A stretch of 22,000 nucleotides of DNA from Chrysomallon squamiferum. Taxonomy: Eukaryota > Mollusca > Gastropoda > Neomphalida > Peltospiridae. Every line of letters begins with the position of its first letter. The stretch's first letter is position 1. The DNA lies in NCBI GenBank assembly GCA_012295275.1, contig CM022665.1, positions 37,725,933 to 37,747,932 of the forward strand. Direction: 5' to 3'. A program made the translations under genes and the position numbers. This document shows positions 13,101-20,750 of this stretch, piece by piece. Below the pieces are notes generated by a model. That model ran no database searches. It saw only the letters and a list, made by a program, of their open reading frames with translations, and was not told where the DNA came from.

Positions 13101-13694
13101 ATTTTGACACACATATCCAATTACCATCGAAACCATTTTTCAAACACATTTTTTCAAAATGATATTTTTGTATTTTTTAATATGAAGATTATAAATATAA
13201 ATTATATTATCATCTTTGATTCTGTATGAAGGACTGCTATAAAGAGTAATGGAGTGATCCATATTTTAATATCTTTGAAAGTCAACTTCAGATGTTACTA
13301 CAAAGTGAAGTGTTTCTGTGTTGAGGTTAATTATGGTGCACCTGTCACTAGTTGGGATTTATTTTCAATAAGCAAAGTCCATGATGGGTGGGTGCTTATA
13401 GAATATGTAGGTATGCATGGTGGTACTAGTGGAATATGTGGGTATGGCAGGACTTGCTTTTAATAAGAAGAGTAGTGGGCATTGTGGGACTTGTTTTTAA
13501 TAACCAAAGTCTATGATCTGTCTTTGTATAACAGGTAAATGTACACATCTATCAAATTGTGTCCATGTAGAGATACAACATATGCAAGTGTTTTTATGGA
13601 AGGATAGATGGATGATTGTTTAGTTTTTTATATACATATGTAATTGTGTCAGTTTATTAGTGTATAGGTAATCAAAAATATAATTATGATTGAG

Positions 13695-13767
<73 letters not shown>

Positions 13768-16700
13768 AATAATGTAGAAAACACTTTTTCAGAATCATCT
13801 AAACATACTGAGGGTCAGTGTGACCTTTGAAAGTCACCTTTGAGGTTTAAATTTACATACATGTGTCTTGTGTACAAGTTCAGGTGTTGTTCATACCACA
13901 AAAACCTCCACCCAATCTACATTCTTGGAAGTTTGTGTGGGAAGACAGATTATAAATTATTATATGTAAACCCAGCCTAAGATAAAATGGTTCTCTATTA
14001 AGGAAGCTGGGCTGCACCTTCTTAATCTATTCATTTCATTTTTCATTTTATAAATTAATGATTATAGATGTAAATTTCTGTTGTTTGTTTTCTATGTGTA
14101 TCATGTGTACACACAGAGACATGTATATTTTTGTTATATCTCTGTGCATAGGTCCATTCTTCATTATTTAGTGTTATCCAACCTTTACTCACAACAGAAT
14201 TATATGTTTATATGTACTAAGTAAAACAATATAAAGTCACAATATCCATTTACTTTATTTTTCATTTATAAATTATTTAAAAAACAAAGGTCTCAGTCAG
14301 ACAGTGTTAAAATATTTTAAACAAACACTTTATCAGTTATTTCATTTATGAAATTTTCTTTCTTTTTCTTTTTCATTCCTTTTCTTCAGTGTCTTGTCTC
14401 TTTTACAGGATTTTTCATAAGAACTCTTAATATAAAAAAAAAAAATGTGTTGTTATTGGAGAAGTAACATACATTCAGAGAATGTATTTATAAACTTTTA
14501 AACTGTGGGTGTGAGTTGTGTGCACATGTATGATTGTATGCCAGTCATGTAAATAATTATTATATTATTTCAGTGTTCTGTTTCAGTAATGATGGGTTCT
14601 TTACAAAAAAAAAGAAAGAAAAAGAATTGTGTGTTTCCAATCGTATCAGAAACATTTCATTAACCATTTACCCTACTATTATCTAAACAACAGCTAAAAC
14701 ATCTGTCACCAGATTTCTTTTTTAGTAGTGTACTTTTATTTTATTTTTATTTAAATTTTTTTTTTTTTTTTTTTTTTTTTGTTCAAAAACTCGTAAAAGA
14801 CTAGGTGTGTCTGTGTTTTATATGAGACAGAGAGAGTAGGTCGCACTCAAGTGATGATGATCACCTTGAACCACTGAAAGCTCCTCCTAAGTAGCATATG
14901 GTCTCTGGTTTGATAGGAAACCATAAAACAATTGCATTTTGATCATTTAGAAACACTTGTAGTTACCTGTATCGGTGTAGATACGCCCTCCGCTTTTCTG
15001 CTGATAACATTGCAAAAGTACTTGAATTGATTGTATTTCAAACAGACAGTTGAAAGTTTATATTTATCATGTGCCAGGATAATAATGGCTTTGGATTCCA
15101 GAGAGAGAACAAAAAAAAAAAAAAAAAAAAAAGGTTAAGAATATTAATTTGATATAGAAACCCATCCTTAATATTACAACAAAAAAAGAAAGAAAAAAAA
15201 GAGGGGTAATACAGTTTGTTGTTGTTTAATGAGTTTTAGTCTCCTGTAATACAAAGAATGTTTTATGTAATTTACTTCATGCTGATAATGAAGATATGCT
15301 AATTAATACCAGGAATGTAGTGAAAATGAGTGGGGGAAAAAAAAAATGGAAAGTTAAAGAGAAAGAAGAAAAACTGAAGAGAGATAAAAAAAAAAAAAAA
15401 AAAAAAAAATAAGGTTAAGAATGAGATAGAAAGACAGACAAAAAAAAAAAAAGAAAAAAACTGGAGAAAGAAAAAAAAAAGGATGGGGAAAGAAATCTCA
15501 AGAATGAGGAAGGGTGTATGGCAGAGAATATATAAATTCAGTACCTTAGGAATCTTAAATAGTTACAAAGACTAATAATTTATCTTTAGAATTATTGTTT
15601 TTAAAGAGAGGCTAACTCCATTCTTTGGAAAACTAAATCTATTTATTGATGCAAAAGACAATCTGGATAGGATCACTTAACACTTACTTAAACAGTTAAA
15701 AACATGGCATTCATATTACACTTGGTAATTGAACATAATTAAAATGGATGAAAGCAATTTAATGTAACAAATAGCTTGCACAGTGAACTGAGCTGAGTCT
15801 TATCTCAAAACAGAGAATCTATACATTATGTATGAAAACTGTAATAATGTTTGTTAAAGGTGACCAAGGCTTTTGTGTGATGCTGTGTAACAAATAGAAG
15901 AAAAATGGGACAGAGAGCTGTAATGTCAGTACAAAGTAGTTTCAAGAGGCTATGTAGGTGTAGGAAGATTAATGTAAAAAAGAAAAAGACAAACACTCAC
16001 ACACCTTGCAGTGCAGATGGTCTTTGTTAGATTGTGATTTCAGAGAGGTGTTTCTTTTATTTTGTTATCCTTGGTGTAACTTGTAAGCAAGAGAATGTGT
16101 TTGACTGTTAGATTAGTGTGTTTGTTTGGTCAGTCTTCTGGGTTTTTTTCATTTTTTTTCTAAAACTAAATCTTACAAGTGTTGTGTGTGGGTGGAAGCG
16201 GGCTGGGTGTGTTAAAGAACAGTTGTGTTAATTTTGGCTGTATCAGTTTTGGACATAGATAATGAGTTGTTTATTGTGTGTGTATGTGGACTTTTATATT
16301 TGCATGTATAAAGATTTATTGGACAAGACTAAAGTAATATTCATTGTGGATGTGTGTGTATGAGTAAATGTGCTTGTATTTATGTATGTATTTATGTATT
16401 TATTTATGTATGTATGTATGTATATGTATGTATGCATAACTTGGGTGGGCATGTGAGTATGTAAAATTAATGTATATGGCTCTTTTGCTATACAGAAAAA
16501 CAGCATTGAATACTCATTTACTAGTTTGTGTGAAAACCATAGACGATTTGAGCAGAGGCTTTGTTAAACATGTAGAAAAAGATTAATTAAAAGCCACCAA
16601 TTAATTGCTGTCATTTATCTTCATAATTGCCTTCAACAATACCTATTCATGATGTACTCTATTGTTTCTTACCATCTGTTTTTACACTGTCTCATTGTTT

Positions 16701-17535
16701 TATTCTGAGAAAAGGAATTAGAATCATTTTTAAATTACAAGCCAGCATGTGCAGTGTTTTTCTGGAATCTTCGCTGATACAGAGCTTGCTGTTGTCAGTC
16801 ACATGTTGTTCGGGTCAACATCCTTTCAGCCAATGATTCTTAAAATCCAGGTCATCAGAAAACGGAATATCTGTGCAGATGTCATATGAATCTCCATAAC
16901 TGCCAAAATGCACAGATTTAAATATTAAATATTACATATATGTTAAGTATTAAAATGTTTTAAAATATCTTTTGAGGTATTTTTGTATATCTAATAGCTG
17001 TTTATAATATACATTTTATTGTAATATATGTCTATGTGTGTCAGCCTGATTTTTTGTTCAAATATAAGTTAGGAACCATTCTGGTTTGAATGGACATGTT
17101 TAATACAGTAAGCTTGTACAAACTGTATGTGTCATGTTTGTTCAGGAGAACATTTTCTGAACACACTGGCAGACTGGGATAAAGTCAATGTCACTTTTAA
17201 ATATTTCATGGCAACTGTACTGAAATGTTTATCTTAGCAATATCATAAATATATCTAAGGATTGGATTGTATACCTGGAAGCAGTGGTAACCTTGGTCTA
17301 AAATTTCTACCTGGAAAACTTGTGATGGGCCCCACTCAATCCCAAAATGTGATAAAAGGAATAAAATAAAAGCAGTATGTTAAGCCATATTTAAATCTTA
17401 TGAGAATCTATTTAATATTTATTTTATTTATTTCTAAAGCTACTGACAATTATTTTGGATGCAGGTACATGGTATACAGAATACAAAAATCTTTTACAAT
17501 TATGGATAAAATGTAGAATTTTGTATTTGTGTGTG

Positions 17536-17617
<82 letters not shown>

Positions 17618-17836
17618 ACTGACTGACTGACTGACTGACTGACTGACTTCTAAAAGCATTTAAAAATTGCTGTTACATTGTTATTATTTTTTTTTTTTTT
17701 AGATGGAAATATTGCCTTGAAAAGCTATGAAGCAAAACCAGAAGGCCTTATACAGTCATTTGTAGACAGGTTCCCATCCACCAACATTGATGACATCATT
17801 ATGGATTTGTGGAAGAAAGATCAGCCATTTTTTTGA
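789..17836 (+). CDS. DPP3: Dipeptidyl peptidase III (DPP3), 13 exons, 5' partial
   Basis: Peptidase family M49 zinc aminopeptidase that removes dipeptides from the N-terminus of short peptides, normally in the cytosol. Coding join: 789-885, 1071-1219, 1683-1813, 2303-2361, 2999-3193, 3670-3776, 4086-4178, 4506-4568, 4937-5061, 5452-5572, 6724-6903, 7572-7734, 17703-17836. The lengths sum to 1617 nt, or 538 codons plus TGA, and every junction keeps frame with GT-AG introns. Seen directly: HELLGH at 4137-4154, EECRAE at 5003-5020, the GINIPN substrate loop, IESYRDP, AHMQAR and ETGE. Compared from memory with human DPP3 (737 residues), the first codon here matches about residue 192, so the N-terminal ~190 residues lie upstream of the window. 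The C-terminus is about 10-13 residues shorter than human, ending KKDQPFF. No frameshift or stop is seen. The family call is secure; gene boundaries outside the window are unknown. Confidence 0.97.
1071..1219 (+). CDS. DPP3: DPP3 exon b (about human residues 223-266)
   Basis: Acceptor tatgtag (AG 1069-1070), donor gtaagt at 1220. Codes for a variable loop ([14 protein letters not shown]) and then the conserved [12 protein letters not shown] block, ending DLKKAK in phase 0. The loop after YEVRLASV differs in length from the human protein, as expected for a surface region. The 149 nt plus one carried base give exactly 50 codons. Confidence 0.96.
1220..1682 (+). other. DPP3 intron b-c
   Basis: 463 bp, GT-AG, AT-rich with T-runs near 1265-1290. 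No coding signal, RNA gene or recognisable repeat seen. Confidence 0.85.
1683..1813 (+). CDS. DPP3: DPP3 exon c (about human residues 267-310)
   Basis: Acceptor tgtttttcag, donor gtaaat. Translation starts [16 protein letters not shown] and ends [14 protein letters not shown], with the Thr codon split AC|T. The SR[YF]WI-KGPIVE block is a DPP3 hallmark and leads directly into the substrate-binding IESYRDP motif of the next exon. Confidence 0.97.
1814..2302 (+). other. DPP3 intron c-d
   Basis: 489 bp, donor gtaaat, acceptor ctgttttag. AT-rich with a T9 run near 2080. Nothing else recognisable. Confidence 0.85.
2303..2361 (+). CDS. DPP3: DPP3 exon d, IESYRDP motif
   Basis: A 59-nt exon encoding [19 protein letters not shown] plus the first base of a Gly codon. 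The Tyr codon at 2325-2327 aligns with human Tyr318, a residue that contacts substrate in DPP3. The stretch is almost identical to the vertebrate protein. Donor gtaatt. Confidence 0.97.
2362..2998 (+). other. DPP3 intron d-e
   Basis: 637 bp, GT-AG, AT-rich with several T-runs (about 2790-2805). No coding signal or repeat family recognised. Confidence 0.85.
2999..3193 (+). CDS. DPP3: DPP3 exon e, GINIPN substrate loop
   Basis: Encodes [18 protein letters not shown], then [25 protein letters not shown] and IPAGINIPN. The Asn codons at 3181-3183 and 3190-3192 match human Asn391 and Asn394, which bind the peptide substrate. It ends one base into the Tyr codon before a consensus gtgagt donor. The block is among the most conserved in the family. 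Confidence 0.98.
3194..3669 (+). other. DPP3 intron e-f
   Basis: 476 bp. Contains an A11 run near 3463-3473 and a short (TA)n at about 3590-3603. No other feature seen. Acceptor tctccattag. Confidence 0.85.
3670..3776 (+). CDS. DPP3: DPP3 exon f, [17 protein letters not shown]
   Basis: Completes the Tyr codon (T|AT) and reads [17 protein letters not shown], then a variable stretch, then FLSEEDK, ending in phase 0 before gtaact. [10 protein letters not shown] is invariant in animal DPP3. The intervening segment ([11 protein letters not shown]) differs from human, as expected for a surface helix. Confidence 0.97.
3777..4085 (+). other. DPP3 intron f-g
   Basis: 309 bp. Starts with a (TTTA)n run at about 3786-3808. 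The second half (about 3900-4080) is noticeably more G+C-rich than its surroundings and could be a fragment of a dispersed repeat, but I cannot name a family. Acceptor tgttttcag. Confidence 0.7.
4086..4178 (+). CDS. DPP3: DPP3 exon g, HELLGH zinc-binding motif
   Basis: Exactly 31 codons: [17 protein letters not shown], then [20 protein letters not shown] at 4137-4154 is the M49 signature (HEXXGH). The two His codons (4137-4139 and 4152-4154) match zinc ligands His450 and His455, and the Glu codon (4140-4142) matches catalytic Glu451 of the human enzyme. The six-residue HEXXGH form separates M49 from ordinary HEXXH metallopeptidases. Confidence 0.99.
4179..4505 (+). other. DPP3 intron g-h
   Basis: 327 bp, donor gtattt, acceptor attaattag with a weak pyrimidine tract. 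AT-rich; nothing else seen. Confidence 0.85.
4506..4568 (+). CDS. DPP3: DPP3 exon h, ETGE motif
   Basis: Exactly 21 codons: [21 protein letters not shown]. The ETGE tetrapeptide (4554-4565) aligns with human residues 480-483, through which human DPP3 binds the Kelch domain of KEAP1 and competes with NRF2. It lies two residues from the exon end. Conservation of the site is seen; KEAP1 binding in this species is inference. Confidence 0.96.
4569..4936 (+). other. DPP3 intron h-i
   Basis: 368 bp, donor gtaaaa, acceptor attgcttccag. AT-rich; no other feature recognised. Confidence 0.85.
4937..5061 (+). CDS. DPP3: DPP3 exon i, EECRAE third zinc ligand
   Basis: Reads [20 protein letters not shown], then [24 protein letters not shown] at 5003-5020 is the second M49 signature, and the Glu codon at 5006-5008 matches zinc ligand Glu508 of human DPP3. 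Ends two bases into a Lys codon before gtgaga. Confidence 0.98.
5062..5451 (+). other. DPP3 intron i-j
   Basis: 390 bp. A GT-rich stretch (about 5315-5400) precedes the acceptor tatgtttaacag. Nothing else recognised. Confidence 0.85.
5452..5572 (+). CDS. DPP3: DPP3 exon j, [11 protein letters not shown] block
   Basis: Completes AA|A (Lys) and reads [19 protein letters not shown], then [20 protein letters not shown] and Gln, ending in phase 0 before gtttgt. The [22 protein letters not shown] core is very conserved in DPP3. Confidence 0.97.
5573..6723 (+). other. DPP3 intron j-k
   Basis: 1151 bp, donor gtttgt, acceptor gattttttctcag. The part at about 6310-6540 is less AT-rich and may be an old repeat remnant, but I recognise no family. 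A 67-codon open frame at 6039-6242 has no resemblance to DPP3 and no splice-compatible context. No other features seen. Confidence 0.75.
6724..6903 (+). CDS. DPP3: DPP3 exon k, AHMQARF block
   Basis: Exactly 60 codons, starting [20 protein letters not shown] and ending [12 protein letters not shown]. The His codon at 6727-6729 matches human His568 and the Arg of QAR matches Arg572; both lie at the active-site cleft. Donor gtcagc departs from consensus but is usable. The whole exon is close to the vertebrate sequence. Confidence 0.97.
6904..7571 (+). other. DPP3 intron k-l, low-complexity
   Basis: 668 bp. Contains a (CT)14 run at 7124-7151, then T-rich and TTTA-rich low-complexity DNA from about 7340 to the acceptor (attaaaacag). 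The polypyrimidine tract next to the acceptor is weak: the last 20 bases are mostly A and T. Confidence 0.85.
7124..7151. repeat. (CT)14 microsatellite
   Basis: Uninterrupted CT dinucleotide run in intron k-l, 420 bases upstream of exon l. It is complementary to the longer (AG)n and (GA)n runs in the next intron. Confidence 0.97.
7572..7734 (+). CDS. DPP3: DPP3 exon l, source of the antisense copy
   Basis: Reads [20 protein letters not shown] and continues to [16 protein letters not shown] plus one base of Asn, before a consensus gtaagt donor. The Arg codon at 7698-7700 (PRK) aligns with human Arg669, a substrate carboxylate contact. Its first 111 nt have a near copy on the opposite strand 5 kb downstream in the next intron (12671-12781). 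Intron retention here would add a stop at once (AAG TAA). Confidence 0.96.
7745..8015. repeat. Degenerate ~40-bp tandem repeat, about 7 units
   Basis: Successive units begin with ATTTATCTGTATTTATC-like text, then a CCNNCAA/CATA segment, then TAATAATTTGAAATTACA-like text. Clear unit starts recur roughly every 33-43 bases; units 2 and 7 resemble each other well while the middle units are eroded. It begins 10 bases after the exon l donor site. Confidence 0.6.
8085..8282. mobile_element. piggyBac-like MITE with TTAA flanks
   Basis: A 190-bp segment (8089-8278) sits between TTAA at 8085-8088 and TTAA at 8279-8282. The left end reads CCCTTTCCTTGTGATAACTG and the reverse complement of the right end reads CCCTTTCACTGTTGATTTTA, an imperfect inverted repeat of about 16 bp. 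TTAA target duplication with CCCTTT-type ends is typical of piggyBac-derived non-autonomous elements. No coding capacity. The superfamily is inferred from ends and target site only. Confidence 0.6.
9449..9740 (+). repeat. Tandem pair of diverged ~160-bp segments
   Basis: Segments starting near 9449 and 9608 align at a 159-bp offset, rising to 168 bp after an in-frame 9-nt gap. Read on + from 9474 and 9633, they give [10 protein letters not shown] and [10 protein letters not shown]. After the gap they give MLFILLTRN and MLIILLVER. The first copy has an in-frame stop (9516-9518); the second is open. Most differences in the best block are third-position or conservative. I do not recognise the protein; a remnant of a mobile element or dead gene is possible. 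Confidence 0.5.
10777..10820. repeat. Perfect 20-bp hairpin, 4-nt loop
   Basis: The arms 10777-10796 and 10801-10820 are exact reverse complements, around the loop CATA. A second, smaller inverted repeat (9-bp arms 10822-10830 and 10835-10843) follows directly. Composition is almost pure A+T, so chance and microsatellite drift contribute. Confidence 0.85.
10900..10926. repeat. (TTTA)n microsatellite
   Basis: About six and a half TTTA units following a short (TCA)n run at 10887-10899. Confidence 0.95.
11187..11240. repeat. 35-bp tandem duplication
   Basis: The 19-mer GATTACTAAAATAGAATGT occurs at 11187-11205 and again at 11222-11240, a 35-bp offset, indicating a recent short tandem duplication. 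Confidence 0.85.
11843..12618. mobile_element. Tc1/mariner-like non-autonomous element
   Basis: About 776 bp flanked by TA (11841-11842 and 12619-12620). The left end reads TAGGTAGTTCTTGGCTTAAC and the reverse complement of the right end reads CAGATAGTTCTTGCTTTCC; they match at 11 of the first 13 positions and further with a 1-nt gap. An internal 18-mer, GAACTCATAAAATTGGAG (11899-11916), recurs as GAACTCATAAACTGGGAG (12579-12596). No transposase seen. The TA target and CAG-type terminus suggest the Tc1/mariner/pogo group, by inference. Confidence 0.5.
12671..12781 (-). pseudogene. DPP3: Antisense copy of DPP3 exon l (111 nt), with stop
   Basis: The minus strand from 12781 down to 12671 aligns without gaps to exon l bases 7572-7682: 94 of 111 positions match (about 85%), and the first 37 are identical. 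The copy keeps an AG directly before the exon start and an upstream TATTTATTA-type intronic stretch resembling that before exon l, so it is a DNA-level duplication and not a retrocopy. Read in the DPP3 frame it gives [17 protein letters not shown], then TAG (12730-12728), then [19 protein letters not shown]. It cannot be an exon of the + strand transcript. Homology fades after 12671, and no copies of neighbouring exons were seen beside it. Confidence 0.93.
13351..13520. repeat. Three degenerate direct repeats
   Basis: Copies of GGGACTTGTTTTTAATAA-like sequence with a following CAAAGTC(T/C)ATGAT occur at about 13353-13387, 13449-13470 and 13486-13517. GAATATGTRGGTATG also occurs twice (from about 13400 and 13431). 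A low-copy, eroded tandem array of no recognised family. Confidence 0.5.
13698..13766. repeat. (AG)n microsatellite, about 35 units
   Basis: Uninterrupted AG run of about 69 bases in the long intron. Confidence 0.98.
15105..15500 (+). repeat. A-rich / polypurine tract
   Basis: Contains A22 at 15111-15132, an A23 run ending near 15409, and mixed A/G sequence, with few pyrimidines from about 15330 to 15490. The text AAGGTTAAGAAT follows an A-run at both 15131-15142 and 15411-15422, so part of the block may be a duplication. Two A-runs could be decayed retroposon tails, but I recognise no SINE body. Confidence 0.75.
16376..16435. repeat. (TATG)n/(TTTA)n microsatellite
   Basis: Imperfect tetranucleotide repeat, mainly GTAT with TTTA interruptions. 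Confidence 0.93.
17539..17648. repeat. Compound microsatellite (GA)38(GACT)9
   Basis: GA dinucleotides from 17539 to about 17614, passing directly into nine perfect GACT units (17613-17648). It ends 54 bases before the terminal coding exon, so length changes here alter the branch-point region of the last intron. Confidence 0.97.
17703..17836 (+). CDS. DPP3: DPP3 terminal coding exon m
   Basis: Follows a T14 polypyrimidine tract and AG. It completes Asn (A|AT) and reads [19 protein letters not shown], then [20 protein letters not shown] and QPFF, then TGA at 17834-17836. The YEA--GLI-SF--RFP block and terminal -LW/FWK match the end of animal DPP3. The ~10 C-terminal residues beyond human FWKG are absent. 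Confidence 0.97.
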
Positions 17837-18124
17837 ACTACATGATAATATGTGTGACAGTTTTCTACATCAAGAAAAACCCTAACAATTTAACATTTTA
17901 TTTTAATGTATTACTAATTCTCCATTTTGGTTATTTGGTCAGTGTTATTATCGTTTTGTTTTGTTGTGACAGCCCAGATTTTTAAACAAGAAATCACAAC
18001 AGTTTTGTTAATGTTGTGACACTGTAATGATTATAAAGGGAAGGATGATGACACTATTTGCTTTTTAAGATTTTTCTAATTGGTTTTATTACAATATTAT
18101 TATTTAGACGTTTTCTGTTTTAAA

Positions 18125-18129
<5 letters not shown>

Positions 18130-18171
<42 letters not shown>
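18130..18171. repeat. (TA)21 microsatellite in the 3' UTR
   Basis: Uninterrupted TA run starting 293 bases after the DPP3 stop. Self-complementary, so it would form a hairpin in RNA. Confidence 0.97.
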
Positions 18172-18174
<3 letters not shown>

Positions 18175-18383
18175 TTTCGTTTGTTCTCTTCATACTGCTC
18201 AAGAAAAGAATTCATTACAATTTTTTATATTTGCAGAATGAAAACTTTGAGCAAAGAGAAATGTGTGCTAGTGTTAATGGTGCTGGTAATAATAATCATA
18301 ACAATTTTTAGAAAGATGAATGTCAAAAAACTATTATTTGGTTTGCTGTGTAATATTGTTGAAAATCAAATTATTCAAATAAC

Positions 18384-18389
18384 AATAAA
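18384..18389 (+). terminator. Candidate poly(A) signal AATAAA
   Basis: First canonical AATAAA after the DPP3 stop codon, followed at 25-50 bases by a T/GT-rich stretch (about 18424-18460) as expected for cleavage. Alternatives are AATAAA at 18624-18629 and a cluster at 19165-19178. Confidence 0.45.
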
Positions 18390-20724
18390 ATTAGTACTTT
18401 ACAATACAACCATGTCCATAATAACTTTTGTTTATAAAAAGTTTGGACTGCTGTGAAATGTAATAACCTACATTGCATCTATTTCTAGGCAGCATAACAT
18501 TAATTATTACTATTATTTTACATTGTGTAACTGAAATTTTTCTTATTCTGTGATATTCAACAATTACCAAATTTTCATCACTTTTTTCCTTATGTTTACA
18601 ATTCACTTTCACCATTCATAATTAATAAACATCATCGTTTAACAGTGTCAAATTTAGTTTTTTAATGTTAGTAAGACTGATCTATAATGATAATCTTTGT
18701 CAACACACTGTAGATGAAGTAATATCAGCTACATAATGAACATTTTTATTAATGACAATTGAACAACCTCCCAGAGGCTCATTTTCTGATTTGATCATTT
18801 TTGATCAGCCCGATATAATCATGTATTGTCTAATGATTCTGGTTTCCACTTTTACTAATTGTTAATTAAGAAAGCTTTCTATCTGTTAGTCTTATTAATT
18901 ATTATTATTCTTTCTTTTTTTTAAATGGTTGTTCCAGCCTTCATCAAGAGACTGGTGATGTTGATGGTGATGATTCAGCATTAATCTTTTTTCAGCTTTA
19001 TAAACATATTGATTCTATATTTATTTAGCATGGTTGTATCAACTTTTGTTAAATTGCTTAAGAATTCTGCTGTTTGTCGTGTTGATTTGCTTTTTTTTTT
19101 ACAGATATTAAACTAGCTTATAAACATCAAGAGTCATGCTGTTCAGATATTTTCAAAGATAACAAATAAATAAATAAATGTTTGGCTTTAAAGTTTATTA
19201 TAATTGTTAGTAACAACAAATAAAATTCTTGCTGCTATTTTATTATATAAATTGTATTTTATTTTTATTATTTTTTTAATGTTATTATTTTTTTCTGAAC
19301 GGATGTAAAAGAAATACGTATTTGTGTGTTTGTGAATAAATCCTGAAAATGTATTTTCTACAAGCAACCTTATTTCACTTAAACCATATAATATTCGCAG
19401 GTGACACAAATAATAGTTCAGAAGTAATGTAGAGTAGGTTACAAAAATTTCTTATTCCAACAAGAGTACGGTGTGTCAAGTGTATGAAGGTGTGACTCAT
19501 AATTTTCAGCATACATGCCAAGCAGTAAAACAACTGTTTATGACCTTTTGTTTTGCAGTCATGTATCATAGTATTTGTTAAAATACTAAGGCCAATCTAT
19601 TATGTTCAGTAGCGATTAATATTACCACTTCGTTTTGATACACCAACTATGCATCTGTTTAGAAAAAGAAACCCACCATCCAAAAAAAAACCAATATAGT
19701 TATTAGATGGATTAATGTTTAGAAGCTGTAACAGTTTAATAGGATTAATTTTCATTTTAGGTTGTCACCTTTTTTTTTTTTTTTTTTTTAAGGCAATTTG
19801 AAAGGAACAATGAAATAACATAATGAAACGTAATCAGTTTATTAATTTATTTTGATGCTGGCAAATCGTATTAAGAATATAAAATAAGAAGACAATAAAC
19901 GTCGGTATTTAGATTATCATTATCTGCCCGAGTCTTCCTTCCCTCGAAAAGTGGAAGATGATTTTAACTATAATATCATTTAATGAACGAATCGGAATAC
20001 TAAACACATTAATAAATTCCTTTTTTGACTTTTGAATGACACATTTACTGTTGACACGATGATAAATATTTCCATACGTAAATAAAGATGGACGACTGTT
20101 GACGGGACGATGAGTCCAGACGTACAGCCAATGACACGGCGACAATGGAGCGTCATAGGTATCGCTGCTTGATTCACATGGCACTGGCATGATGTATGAA
20201 CGTATAACAAAAGGCTGCATGCCATTAACATCATTTTTGTTCTAAGTTAAAATGTTTATGTGCCGTTCATAACAAAACAGAGTGTCTGGTGACACCAGTA
20301 TAATATGTGCTGATGATGAGAACATGTTCACAGATTTAGGTTACCTACAGTGTTTTGTACTGTTTTTCGTCAACATTATTAACATAAATATACATCTCAC
20401 GTTCTAAAAATGATTGCGTCAGCATCTGATGTTCAAAACATTATTTTTTGAGTCAGAAGTCTTGCTATTATATTATATGCATACAAACCATGGTAAGTAT
20501 TTCTGTACTAGCGTATGCCCTGCTACTTGTTTATGTGGGAATTCTGCATATAAAAGATTCCTTGCTCTTAATAGTAAAAAAAAGTTTCTCGTTGCCGTGA
20601 TTTTCCTACCTCAAATAAGAGGTGCATAAACAGAATTATGTGATATGCCACATAGCGGCTGATTAAAATGGTTTGCATTCAACGTTAAATAAAATATCCC
20701 ATTAATGTATCATAGGTATTGAAT

Positions 20725-20750
20725 GTTCAGTAAGTAAATATTTACTGAAC
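20725..20750. repeat. Short hairpin GTTCAGTAA/TTACTGAAC
   Basis: Perfect 9-bp arms at 20725-20733 and 20742-20750 around an 8-nt loop. It is less AT-rich than other inverted repeats in the window. Function unknown. Confidence 0.75.

Larger units (their letters stand above)
7735..17702 (+). other. 9968-bp DPP3 intron l-m
   Basis: Donor gtaagt at 7735; acceptor a T14 tract and AG at 17701-17702. It makes up over half of the visible gene and carries most of its repeats and element-like insertions, listed separately. Stretches where I see nothing beyond AT-rich intronic sequence: 8283-9440 (apart from a T19 run at 9270-9288), 9741-10770, 10845-11180, 11241-11842, 12850-13350, 13770-14755, 15500-16375 and 16440-17535. 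A T25 run lies at 14756-14780. Confidence 0.9.
17837..18410 (+). other. DPP3 3' UTR (end inferred)
   Basis: Sequence after the stop, running to the first AATAAA plus about 20 bases. AT-rich, with a (TA)n run inside it. No further splice acceptor or coding sequence seen. The true 3' end could be later (AATAAA also at 18624 and 19165). Confidence 0.5.

Noticed and set aside
14781-15132. Possible retroposon ending in A22 at 15111-15132
   Set aside because: No recognised SINE or LINE body and no target-site duplication could be identified; poly-A and poly-T runs are common throughout the window.
17450-17659. Ser-Gln/Ser-Leu repeat protein on the minus strand
   Set aside because: It is only the translation of the GA and GACT microsatellites.
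19909-20234. Two overlapping minus-strand open frames (84 and 103 codons)
   Set aside because: They overlap in different frames, neither resembles a known protein, and no flanking exon or promoter could be supported; probably chance frames in a higher-G+C region.
20414-20629. 71-codon + strand frame with several Cys
   Set aside because: No recognisable domain or splice context; may be part of a dispersed repeat, but I cannot support either reading.
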